The position numbers and the translations under genes were made by a program. This document shows, piece by piece, positions 12,787 through 24,985 of a stretch of 64,000 bases of DNA. The DNA comes from Zonotrichia leucophrys gambelii (Eukaryota; Chordata; Aves; Passeriformes; Passerellidae), in NCBI RefSeq assembly GCF_028769735.1, contig NC_088172.1, forward strand, positions 36,914,397 through 36,978,396, read 5' to 3'. The notes beneath the pieces are model-generated. The model was not told the origin of the DNA. It made no database searches and saw only the letters and a list, made by a program, of their open reading frames with translations. Each line of letters begins with the position of its first letter. The first letter of the stretch is position 1.

Positions 12787-15700
12787 AAACACACCAAACC
12801 CATCAAAGCCAGGCAGCAGCAGCTACAGACTAGGTCATTCCCCACAGCACACAGTGTCCTACCTAACAGCTCTGACCAAGCAGCTCCCACTGTCAGCCAA
12901 GGCAGCAACACTGCCTGCACCAGGCATTCAGCCACTGCTGGCACAGCTGGGCTCCCCACGTGGCCAAACCTTACACAAGCAGCTCTTCAGTGCCAAGGCA
13001 GAGGCCAAGTCTCCCAAAAAGCATGGCCACATTATACCCATCTTCTCTGATTTTAAACAAAGGACGCCTTCAGCTATTCAGACACTTTCTGAAGTTGCCT
13101 ATAAGAGGTAACCAAGTCCCTCTGGTAGCCCTGAAATAGAAATCAAAACACAGATCAAGGAAGAGTGGAAAATATATCAAAATTCTAGCATGCCTGTGTC
13201 TTCAATAGAACTAGGCACTCATCCAGCAAAGAGCACAATTTTACATACTCGGTACTTTGTTTAGGGTATTACAATGTTGTCAGAACCCAGTGACCTTTCT
13301 GTTGTAGACAAAAAACACAGACCAGATTTAAAATAAAAGTCCATTAAAAACACACTTTAATAGCTTCTACATTTTTTAAAAAGATGGGAGAGGGATTCAT
13401 CAGATAACTGAAATCCTTGTATATAATGGGAAGCCTTGCTGAAATTTGCTGCAGGCCTGGAGGGACAGGGTCCAATTGTGAAGCAGCAAGAATTGCTGCA
13501 GTGCTCCATAAAGGTCTCTTCAGGCAGGTTTCAGGCCAGTTCAAAGTCATTTATTGGAACAACAACCCTGGAAAGTTGTGTGACCTCCAGAAGTACCTTG
13601 CCAGCAGAACTGCAGTTGTGTTAGAAACTGAGGTTTTGCTTTTCCAGTTTACCAAAACAGACAGTTGCTAGATGAATAAAACAAACTTCATTAGTACTGC
13701 TATTTCCACTTGTACATTTATCACATAAAACCAGCCAAGTATAGTCTCCTATAAAACAAAGCTTAACAATTTTGTTATTATGTATGAATAGAGTTACAAA
13801 GATATTTTATTTTATCTTGTCACAGACCAAGTTTGAACTAAAGACAAAAGAACCACAGAGGACACAATCTTACACTTTTCATTACCATATTCTTCTTCAC
13901 AACTCTTTCAAAATCAGGTGCTGAACTTAAGGAGAATGATCTTTCCAACTCTTTTCCCACAAAAATGCTTCTACCATTTATGAGCTATAGGAATTCCAGC
14001 TGGTTTAATATTAATATAATAGTATATGTTCAGCCACTTAAGACAGACCTTAACACTGAAAAAGTAGCTCAGGTGTTTAAACACTGAACAATGAAAACAC
14101 TTCCGTAAGTGTTAAACATAAGACGTGGTTATAAGAATGTTTTCCTTCCACTTCAATACCATATAATTTCCTGTCACCCTGACCTGAGTCACTGATGACA
14201 ACCCAGATGCTTAAATAGAAAGGCCTGACAGAATTCCCACTACCCTTAAAATTCTAGCTCCTGACCTCAAACTGCGAGTTTTGTCTACAAAGCTCCCCTG
14301 TAAAGACACATGCACAAGGTGAGCACCAGGGTTTGGGAACCAAAGACAAATCCATCCTGGCCAAGAGCTCCCACTGCTCTGCAGCCAAGCTCCCTCCAGG
14401 TTCTGCTTCACACTCCTGATTATAAATTCCCAGAATGACCAGTTCCCCAAAGATCCAAGTATTCCTCTGGGGTACAGATGTAGGTTTGCTCTCCCTCAGT
14501 TGGAGAGGAGTGCTTCACATGTCCCACTATCAGGGAAACCACTCTGAGCACTGGTCTTGTGCAAAAGTCCTTGCCTTCCCTTCACACCCCAATAACCATC
14601 CAACTGAGAAACACCTGAGGGACTGAACCTTGAACAGATGGAAACATTCAGTATTTCCTACTTCCCCTCTCATGGTGCCCAATAAAGTTACATCACCAAC
14701 AGAGAGTGGGGAAACCCACAGAGCTGTATTTCCAAGACAGCTTAACCCAAGGACGTTGTGATCTCCTGCTTTCTTCTGTGTGCATTCAGTGGTCCCTTCC
14801 CCTGCTCTCTGCTTAAATTAGTAGTTATTTATAATACTGGGGAATCAGATAAAGAAAACAGTTCAAGAGAAAGCTTGTAATGACAACTTTCTGCAAGTTT
14901 ATCTCCTTAAGACATCTCACTGCAGGGTCAGACATGGGACTGCTCCAAACCCACTTTAGATCAACCTCTACATCCCTGTTACATCCCAGATCAGGAGCAC
15001 CCTGCTCAGTGAAGCTCCAAACCCCCCCTCATTTGTGGTGGTTCAGTTCAGTGTGGAACAGTCTCACAAAGTAATCTGGAATTTTCACTGAAACTAAACC
15101 CAGGAACACACCTGATGCACATTAATCTTTAACAGGCATTGTGTCCATGGGACTAGACTAAAACTACAATGACATAAAAATGTCCAAAACTTAAAATCTC
15201 AATATGGTCCCTCACACAAGCAATTTTCCACTCAACTTGCCCCTCCACGACTTGCTGCTTTGCTCAAAGCCAGTATCTGCCATGAAATCACATCCCAACA
15301 TAACACATGATTGATACAAGGCCACTGGATTCTTGTCAACTCTGATGGTAAGGATGCAGTTCCATGCTATTATGAAACTGAACAAGTGTCATTAGCTAAT
15401 GGAGACCATGCAGTCCACACATATTTAACTGTACAGTCACCAGTTTTGAGCCACACCACACAGAAGAGCAGACATTTATTTCACTGGGCTGAGCCATGCA
15501 GAGCCATCACACTCAGTTCCACGTGGAGGACTTTCAAACAGTTGCATCACAAGGGCTACTGCAAGCATTGAGCAGCACCAGTGAGATGTTTCACCTTCAC
15601 AGGAGCTCAGAACGAGGTCGAGTCCTCCTGTACAGCCCCTGGAGTGGCAGTGACACATGGCAGAGCCATTTCTACCTGTGCCTCCTCCCCAGGGAACCAC

Positions 15701-16961
15701 ACCAGTTGTGCCAGCTCCAGTCCAGATAAACAGCTTTATACCAAAGCAGTCACACCTCCTCCTGCTCCTGAAGCTTTGATCCCATGTGCCAGCCAAGCAA
15801 ACTCTGCTGCCACAAGGAAGGGATGTGGCAGAGGAAGTTCTCTGCAGTTTAAGACAATGCTGACCTCATTTATTCAAATATTGATTTATGGCCTTATTTT
15901 AAGCAAAATGCCCAGAGCCATGAGAATTCTTTCATTAGTTTAAAATAATACAACACAATGCCAATAAAATAGAAATATTTTCATGCCGTTTTATGTACAT
16001 TTTCTTTTAAACATACACAATTAATTCCCAAACAGCTGTAAGCTAATTATTCCAGTCATGGATTATTTCAAAGACAGAGAACCTAAATCTGTACAATTTA
16101 TTAGTTCAGGCTGCTGGGCAAACAAAAAATCCTTTCAAGCAGGATGCCTCCAATACATACAAACACACAGTGTTGGACCCAAGCTGATTCTACATAAAAC
16201 CAGCTCAGCTATGTCTCCTCAGCCTCTGGAAGCACCACAAACACCCTGCTGTCACCGAGCGGGGACTCAGCTTGGATACAACAGGATTTGCTCTGTTTAA
16301 AGTAAGTTCATGCTGAAGTGAGTATAAGCCTTCACTCTCTTCAACACACCCCATCTCAGAAGGCTCAGCAGTTCAAAACAGCATTAGATGGGTGAGGGCA
16401 GTCAGACACTGCTGCACTCAGGCTAAATTCTGCTCAACAAACCCCTTTCTGCTTCCTCAGCACATGGGCTGACCAGCCAGAACTGTTGGATATGTGATCA
16501 TTTACAAGACCTGTTAAAAACTTTGTAAGTACTCTCTAGTGCTTACACTGAGGATATTTTAAACTGCTATAAAGATAGCTTTCAGGAAAAAAAAAATTAA
16601 GTCAGAATAAACACACACCACAGAGAAAACCAGCAACAACAAGCAAACCAAAAAATGGCAACACCGCAACTTTGAAACTCACTATCTCCTATCTCATGTG
16701 AGTCTTTGCCTCCCCACACTTGAGCACCAACAGCCCTGCCACTGTCAGCTTCCCACGTTAAGCCCTTTGAGCTTAAAGGGAAAAAAACCACCATTGCAAG
16801 AGAGGAAGGAACAAGCTGGCACAAAAGCACTTCTGCTACTTCCTATTTGGTCTCACCACATTCTCTCCTTTCTAGCGATAACTACTTTATTGCATCCTTT
16901 CAGTATATACTTTTTCCCAAGGTCTGTCCTGACAGGACTACAGGCACTCATCTTAAACTGA

Positions 16962-17060
16962 CAGAGGGGAAATTCAGATTAGACCTCAGGAAGGAACCCC
17001 TGCTGCTGAGGGTGGTGAGACAGCACCAGGAGCTGGCTGGGGATTGTACTGTCTGAGAGT
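16962..17060 (+). mobile_element. CR1 LINE fragment, sense
   Basis: The text AGATTAGACCTCAGGAAGGA followed by GAGGGTGGTGAGACAGCACC matches the sense CR1 3'UTR. The terminal tail is not seen, so this is an internal fragment of about 100 bp. Confidence 0.7.
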
Positions 17061-17351
17061 TTGTGATTTGGATGTCAGTGGCATTGCAGTGAGAAGGTAC
17101 TTTTGGGAGAAGTGTTTAGTGGCTGAGACTAATTTCAGTTGGGCCAACTTTTGCAGAATTTCCTGTCAGCTGTAAAGGTAAAATCAAAAGTGTAAGTAAG
17201 AAACTTCAGTGAGGTATATGAGAGATCTCATGGACTATAAGAAATCTGACAAAGTTACAGGATGTCTCTGAAAAGAACATGCTAATGGCAGGGATTTGTT
17301 AATTTATTTGTATGTTTTATAACAAAAAACATCATAAAATACATTTGTGTC

Positions 17352-17530
17352 TGAATCACAGGATAGCTTGGATGACCTTTAAAGAACATCCATGGGCAGG
17401 GACACCGGCCACCAGACCTGGTTGCTGCAAGCCCCACCCAGCCTGGCCTTGAACACTTCCAGGGATGAAACATCTGCAGCTTCTCTGAGCAGTCTGTGCC
17501 AGTGTCTCAAGTCTGTGACAAGGCAACTTT
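17352..17530 (-). mobile_element. CR1 LINE, truncated 3' end
   Basis: In plus orientation the reverse complement of a CR1 3' end is visible: GAATCACAGGATAGCTTGG, CATGGGCAGGGACACC, CAGACCTGGTTGCTGCAAGC, CTGGCCTTGAACACTTCC, and CTGTGCCAGTGTCTCA. It lies about 300 bp from a sense CR1 fragment. Confidence 0.88.
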
Positions 17531-19996
17531 ATTCAAAGTTTCTTTTTCCTTTTCTTTCTGTCCACCCTGCAGTATCTGCTAATTTTCCTTACTTATTTTG
17601 TAACTTGCTGTGTGCTGCATTACCCAGTTCCAGCTTTCTGCTTAAAGCAACAATTCCTCTACATCCATAGCTTGCCTAAAAAAAGGAAAATAAAAACAAA
17701 AATAGCAGTCTACCCTTGAGACAGTCTAAAGCCAGGAGACTTGGACTGTCAGCACAGAACTCGTCCATCTGGAAGCCGCCCTGGATCCGCCTGGCATTTT
17801 TAGATTGGGTAAGGCACTGGTGCATTCTCCAAGATATGACTCACCATGCATTTTTAATAAAAAGTTTGTGTTGAATTTTACAGCTCAGTAAGAATGCCTG
17901 GAATAATTAGGAAAATGAACAGTTGAAAACAGCTTAAAATGTAGGCTTTTCCTCTCAAATTATTTTAACTAATGAGAAACTCATTGCATTCTAACAGCAA
18001 CCACCTCAAACATCAGTTTCTTGTGCCGGCTCGGGTGCAATTAGCAAGAGACTTTGGGAAGGAACCTAAACAGTATAGCAGAAACGCTGCCCAGCAGCCT
18101 GCTCTGAAAGACACAAACCACATATGCCTCATTTTCGCACTCCAGGCTCCTGTAATCTTCTGGAGTGCATTATAGTGCTTAACACTGCATAAGATAAAAC
18201 ACAACTGGAAATTGAACGTTTGTCAATTTTCACTTACCTAAAGCAAATTGTCTTCACACATACCGTCATAATTTTACAAATGTGCTGTAGATGATAAGTC
18301 ACCACTGACAACCACATGGGAAGAAAAAGGTTTTAGGGATACCTCACTCCAGATTTATCAACTCTAGAAGTACCCCATCATGTCTCCTCCTACATTATCA
18401 GAAATACTTGTCTTAAACTCAGTCATAAATTTAATAAATGTTACAATTGTGGATTTAATTTAACCCCCACTTCTATGAGCAGCATTGCTGGCTCTTCCCT
18501 TTACAGCACAAGACATGAAATGGGAAGTATTAGAATAAAACCTCAACTACCTCCAAGTATTTAATACTTTATAAGGATAGCGGAGGTCAAAATATTTTGC
18601 CTGGGAAGTGACATGAAGCAGAAAGTGATGGTTTGTGCTGCAAGTCATTTCCTTCAGTCAGAGCAAGAAACCAGCCCAGAAATGAGAGGTGACACCTGCA
18701 GGAAAGGCAGCAAATATCTCCACGAGCGGAAGTGAAAAAATGCTACTAATTCACATTGCAGAGAAAACCAGAGATCTTTGAGGGCATAGGGGAACATATT
18801 TTAAAAAAACACACCACATTTTCTGAAGCCATGACTCAGACATTGTTCCATATATAGATTTATGCCTCTTCCTCTGTTCCTTCCTTAAGTTAATTTTGTA
18901 ACATCTATTTGGCAAAACATTCAAGGTGAGTCACAAAACACCAAATTACAAGTTTTGCTAAAACAAAGCCATGCCAAAAAGCACTAAAGAACAAAAGAAT
19001 CATATCTCATCTATATTTTGTTCAAATCCAAAGCACCAAATAAGCGGTGAAAGTACCTTAAGGTCAACATCGTATTTATTCGTGTTCCTTTAAAGCCTTC
19101 ACTAGGTAATTAGCTCACAAAAATAAGTGTGAAACTTGCTTATCTGAGAACTCTTTGAACAAAGTCATTCCCCTGAAAAATAAAAAATTGTATTTGAAGT
19201 TTCCTTTCTTCTGTCAGGACTCCACACTACTATAAAAGCTTGAGCTTCTGCTGCAGACTTTTTTTTTCCAGGAGTCTCCTAGCCAAAAAGGACATCACGA
19301 TCATAGCTCCAGGTTATGAATTCAAGAGTTATGAAAACAAGAAAATCTCTGAAAGCCTTTTGGGTTTAAATGAAAACTCCTTTTATGCTCTGAAGAAATG
19401 CAGAAATGCTTTGACAGACAGCCTACAATTTGGCACATCTCTAATTCTGAATGATAATTAGTACTTGTGCAAACATGGCAAGAATCTGGCTTTGAAATAA
19501 ATTTACAGGAACTTAAAAGCATTATTTGGAGCATGCACAAAGTGTTCCCTTCATCTGTAAAAACAGACATGATGCAAGAGTCTGAATGGTTCCAGATTGG
19601 AATTTTGCAAAAACCACAAAATATGCTTAGCATTACAACAGGAACAAGTGTTTGTATCTGACTCCATGCTGTCAGGGCATACTAATTGTGACATGAAGTT
19701 CATTTACTTTTTATTGTGGACATTTTAGTCAAGACAATAAACTGAATATCTGACAAAAAAGCACAGAAAGAAATCTCTAGGAAATGGATTTCACAAAAGC
19801 CAGTCAAAACAGCAAATGCTCAAGGGCACCCTACAATCTCAATCAGTCAGTTTTAAAGGAGGCAAAATTGTTTCATTAGGTCAATTTATGTTCCAAAAGT
19901 TCAGAGAGCAAGTCCTTCAAATATCTATTTCCACGTGTATTTAGAAGGATTTAAGTAATTCTTGTTAAGATCATTATTTCATTCTGCAATGCTTCC

Positions 19997-20440
19997 AATC
20001 ACAGGAAAATAGGGTTTGAAAAGACCTCTCGAGTTTACTTATTCCAAACTGGTCAGAACAAGGTTAATCCCAAAATCAAATGAGGTTGTTCAAGGCTTTG
20101 TCCAGCTATATTTTAGAAGCCTTGAAAAGATGGAGATAACACAGCTACCACAAGCACCTTTTCTGATACTGAATTCTCTTAATAATTTTTCCACATTATA
20201 TTCAGTGGGAATTACCTCTGTCCTAACTTGCAGGCATTGGTTCATAATTTTTCACCATGCCTCCAAGGAGAGCAGGTTGTTCTCTCCAGGCTGCACCTAC
20301 TCCTTGCACACCACACCATCAGCCTCCCAGCCACCCTCAACTCTCCAGTTCAGTGGCATTCCCTCTGCATGTGAAGGGAGGGAGGAGCAAAGCTGCACAC
20401 AGTATTGAGAGCCTGCCTATGAGTGCCAGGGAGTAGGGAA
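19997..20440 (-). mobile_element. Diverged CR1 LINE copy
   Basis: The plus strand begins AATCACAGGAAAATAGGGTT and AAAAGACCTCTCGAG, the inverted CR1 terminus. It ends with AGCAAAGCTGCACACAGTAT, matching the inverted CR1 segment that reads 'aactggacacagtact'. The middle is strongly diverged, which suggests an old insertion. Confidence 0.6.
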
Positions 20441-21176
20441 CACTTCCCCAGACCTGCTGGCTACTGTCCTGCCTGTGTCCCCTGGCAGAGAGTAAGGTAG
20501 CTCATTATTACTGCAGCACATCAATCATCCCCCATGCCATGCACTAGGGAGTTTTTTTAGGTACTTGGTCATTATCTTGAGCATTTGAAGAAATCAGTGT
20601 TATGTGAGCATCCCTACCTGCCCATCCTCCTGCTTCACTCCCAACAGTTCTTCCCTTGTACATCCATTTAGCTGAAACGTGCCAGAAGAGCAGCATCTCT
20701 AAAAGTAAGAGCTGTATATTTTTTATTTTTAGGTTTTTTTGTAGAGTCAGCACTGAAGCACTCAAATCTCAGTCCTTCCAAAGAAAAAACTTCAGGACTG
20801 CCCCAACACTTACCCTTCTACCTGATGGTTGGCTGATCACCAAATATGCAGCTTGGAAGCAACTACAGCATGTTAACAGAATTAATTGATAGTAACACCA
20901 CCATTGGTATTTGAAGAATTTGAGAAGGGATCAGAGGCCTTACAGGAGTTCATGAAAAGCAGTCTGGGATAGCAGAAAAGCAAGGGATAGCAGTTGCTGC
21001 CATCAGGAGACAAAGCACCTGAGGCAAGTTCACAGAAAGCCAACCCTCCCCTCCACTGCTCTCAACACAGTCACTTGAAGGAGTAGTTTGGATTTCAGAA
21101 ACACAAAGGAAATAGTCTTGGTTGTTCCCACATATTCACAAGTACAGGCATAATCCTGGGAATCCAGCTACATACA

Positions 21177-21192
21177 CAAAAAAAAAAAAAAA
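21177..21192 (+). repeat. Poly-A run in CD2AP intron 1
   Basis: About 15 consecutive A with no adjacent retroposed sequence recognised. Confidence 0.85.
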
Positions 21193-24100
21193 GTGAAATC
21201 AAGAGAGAAGAGTCAACAATACAACCTTGGCTTTTTCAAACACCAAGGTCAGGATTTACCACTTCAGTCACTGCTCAGAACTGAAAAACCAGGATACAGC
21301 AGTGAACAGCAGGATCCAGCAGCTCTGTGTTGATGGGAAATCAGTCCAGTCTCCTTGCTGCATGGAGATGGCAGGCTGTGCCTCATTGTACTGACAGCAT
21401 GTCTCCTGTTTATAAACAGCTTTATTTCATCTGCTGTTCATCCAGCCTGAGGCTTTCTGTTACTGGTTATCTACCAGGGCAGGTTTTCTCCTACAGCCTA
21501 CACATTAGAAGCTATTTACTTTACAATCCATACATGTACCTTATAGTTCTCTCTCAGTAAGGATGAAGTGCTAAGACTGAAGAGCAAACTCTTCCCACAG
21601 AATAAGCATCTAGTAAGGTGATGAACACATGAAAACAAGAGGAAGCAATTTTATATACACTCTTAATTGTGCTTTTACTTGACAACATCTCACAGTTAAT
21701 TTTTTTATATTCATTTCTATAGCACACAAAGATTTAAAAAATGCCTTCAAGCTCTCCTCAAGCTGCAAAGGATCTCAACTGAGATAGTTTCCAATTCCCC
21801 TACTTCCTGACTCCACATCCTTATTCAGATACTGGTAGGCTGTAAAAGCAGACCCTGTTACACTTAGGCTTCTGATAATGTGAATGTGTCAATGTAGTGG
21901 TTTTTAGTATAATCTTCCCCTTCACAGACACTCTCCTTCCCTGTGCTGAGGGATGAGATGTATTTTCAGTAACCTGCAGGTCAGGCAAAGGAAGCCCTGT
22001 ATTTGATTTTCAAGAGCAAAACAGCACAGTTCATGATAATTTATCCTTAATTAAAAGGCTACATTCTGCTGTTTGCACTTCTCAAGAAAATCTGCTGCCT
22101 CTTTATCTACCATACCCAGGAGAGCATGGGATTAACATACTTGCTTTTATCTTCATGGCTTCAAAAGCCTTGCTCACCTCAGCACTTCCACTGCCCCACT
22201 TCCAGCACAGAATCTCATTCCACCTGGCTTCTGAACAGCACCAACTCAGCTGAACACGGCAAGAAGTGTTGCTTGGGACATGGAGGTTTCTAACAAATAG
22301 CCCACGGCTCACCCTGCAGACACTCATGCAGCTTTTAAATCCTGCTAATTTTGTCAAGTCCCGTACCAAAATCTCTTAACAAAAGAATATTCTTCACTGA
22401 ACCTCTTTGGAAAGGGAAACAGACAGGCTCTGCTTTTCTGGAACGACTGCTTTAGTCACTTACAGAGACCAGAGTTTGACAGTGACTCCAATCTGAGGCT
22501 AAAGCTGTGACCCTGCATGGTCTCTCCCTACTCATTCTCATTTCATCACCTCTTCCCCTGTGCTGGTCTCACAGTTGTGCTGCTCCAGGGTGTGTCAGAC
22601 TAGCTTGCTGCCAGATCAGCCAGCTGGTTCTCTTCCAGCTGGATTCAGCCTTAGCCAGTGTCTTGGACTAGATCATTGCATGGACACATGATCACTAAAC
22701 CTGCCAAAAGGGGTGATTAAAGAAGACACTGATATCTGCATTATCCAGGGATTGCCCATACCAACAAATGATGGATCTAGCATTCCCCTGGCAATTTGTT
22801 CTAGCAATTAATAACTTCCCTGACAGAAACATTTAGATGTTGAAATGAGTGCAAATAGCAATGTGATTTACCTCAAGTTTTAGGCAGGCTTATTCTACTT
22901 AATCTTGCATTTACTGGTTTATGATAGTGCTAAAATAGCCAAACTACATAAAAGCATTTAAGTGATGGGAACATTGCAAGTCCAGCCCAACTGCAAAAAA
23001 TCAGGATAAAGAAGAACAGATGCATAGCATACTTTTACATATTGTGCTCAGTCCTCTTCTCTATTGAGAACAACCAAAACCAACACCTTCAGAAATACAA
23101 AAGGCACCTCAGTAACAGGTTTTAGCTGTTTAGAATCTATTTTCTCTTTAAAGGTATTATTAAATCAATTAAAAAATTGCAAATTAGAGGTACAGTTTAA
23201 AAGGAACATTAAGCTGGCTTAAAATGGACTGGGAGGGATTAAAAAACCCTTTAAAGATTCAGAAAAAGAATGCTCTGAAACAACCAGATCATCAGCACTT
23301 AGGAAGAACAATTAATATAGACACACTGAAGAAACTTATGAAATTATAGCATGGATCTAGTGCAAAGTAACTGCAGGTTAAAACAGAAACGGAAAAACAC
23401 TCTACATTCCCTGACTCCTGAAATTCAGTCCCATCCACTCTCTTGCCCAGGAGGTAAGGACTGCAGCCAGTGAGGCCATGCAGCTTGCTGACAGGATGGC
23501 CAAGCTGGCACAGGAGTTTGTCCCCAGCAGGCAGCTCAGCTCCCAGCAGGGCTCATGGCCACTGGAGCCAGCCACAGGCACTGCACAGCCCCAGCAGCAG
23601 CCTGGAGTTATCTCTGAAGCACAGCCTGGAACTGCACCCACGGTGTGACAAGGGAGATTATATGCAAAGCAGCCTTCAAACAAATCTGTTCACAGCTCAA
23701 GGTACAAGTTCAGAGTTAAGTGGTGAGATTCTTCCCCTCTTCACAAAACTAGCGGCTTTATTTCTTCAAGCAGCAAAGAGGGAGACCCTTCTGCCTGAGT
23801 GCCAAAGATGCAATGAGAAGAAACAACTTGAAATATTCTGACAAGAATGTTTGCTTTCATATTTTTCCTGAAAAATGAAGGAACAGTGCAATTTGGGGAA
23901 ATAAAAACACACTAAGAGGAATGAAGGTACATTGGTATGTTACCAATAAAGCCACAATTGAACTGAAGAGCCAAAACTGGAAGATAAAAAATTTCTGTTG
24001 TGTCCAAACTGACAACTGCCGTAAGTGTGCTGCAGCTGGTTTCAGTGTCAGTAGCATCCTCATCCTCCTCCTGCAGCCATGAGCTCAGTCTCAGTTTTTG

Positions 24101-24847
24101 GACAGCCAGCCTTGCTGAAAGCTGATTCAGGAAGACAGGGAAGTTTCAGATTATTTGGTTCATACAAGCAAGGGAAGAGAAGAATGCTTATTAGTCAGAG
24201 GTAAGCGAAGGCTCAGACTTAACTTCAGTGCCAGCTTAAAAAGATCGAACTATATCCACAGTCAAAAACATTTGACAAAGGCCAACCACTTAGTAACTTT
24301 ATCAAAGAGGCAGAAACTGAAGACTTAAAAGTCTTCTTTAAATAGTAAGCCAGGCAAGTTTCCAGGAACTCTAGCAAAACTGCTTTATTTAAAATTAAAG
24401 TAAAAATCATTAATAACTGCCATCCACAAAAACCTATTCACAGCTGCTGCAGAAGCAAAAATAATGAGATTGCCCAGCACTGCTTAATTCCAAAACCATT
24501 TGCCTCTAATGACAAAATGTACCATGTTTACAGGGATTTATTTACTGTTAAGAAACAGTGCAGTCTTAAGCCATTTAAATAATTTAAAGCAACACTTTAT
24601 CTAGTTAAAACTAGAAAGCAATAACATTCATTTTGAGTTTCTTCAACAACAATGTCAAATTTAAACTCAATTTGCAATCACAAAGTTCTTCAGCACTAAG
24701 TGGAAAGCAACTGCAGCCCTCATCTGTAACAACACAGCTCAGCACTGCATAAACTGCTGAAATTACAGGAAAATGCTTCATTTTTTTAAATTATTCAAAA
24801 TATTATATTCTAATTTATTCTGCTGAAAGCAGTCCTGGTCTAATACA

Positions 24848-24985
24848 GATTTCACAGAAAGTTCTGAGTTGGAAGGGACCCACAAGGATCATTGAGTCCA
24901 ACTCTTAAATAAATGGCCCTTACAGGGACTAAACTCATAATCTTGCTGTTTTTAGCACCAGGCTCTGAGGAGCTGAGCCAATATC
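24848..24985 (-). mobile_element. TguSINE1-like SINE: tRNA-Ile head with CR1-type tail
   Basis: Read on the minus strand, the element starts with a tRNA-Ile-like segment: TTGGCTCAGCTCCTCAGAGC (A-box region), TGGTGCTAAAAACAGC (anticodon arm, an AAT-type loop in the parent tRNA), a decayed B box (AGTTTAGTCCC) and GGGCCA matching the tRNA 3' end. A CR1-type tail follows: GAGTTGGACTCAATGATCC, then GGGTCCCTTCCAACTCAGAA. A tRNA-Ile head with a CR1-mobilised tail is the architecture of the passerine SINE TguSINE1. The copy is diverged, its B box is degraded, and it is a fossil rather than a functional tRNA gene. It sits in CD2AP intron 1 in the same orientation as the gene. Confidence 0.8.

Noticed and set aside
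24900..24985. Possible functional tRNA-Ile gene
   Set aside because: The tRNA-like part has a broken B box, disrupted arms and a fused CR1 tail, so it is a SINE fossil.
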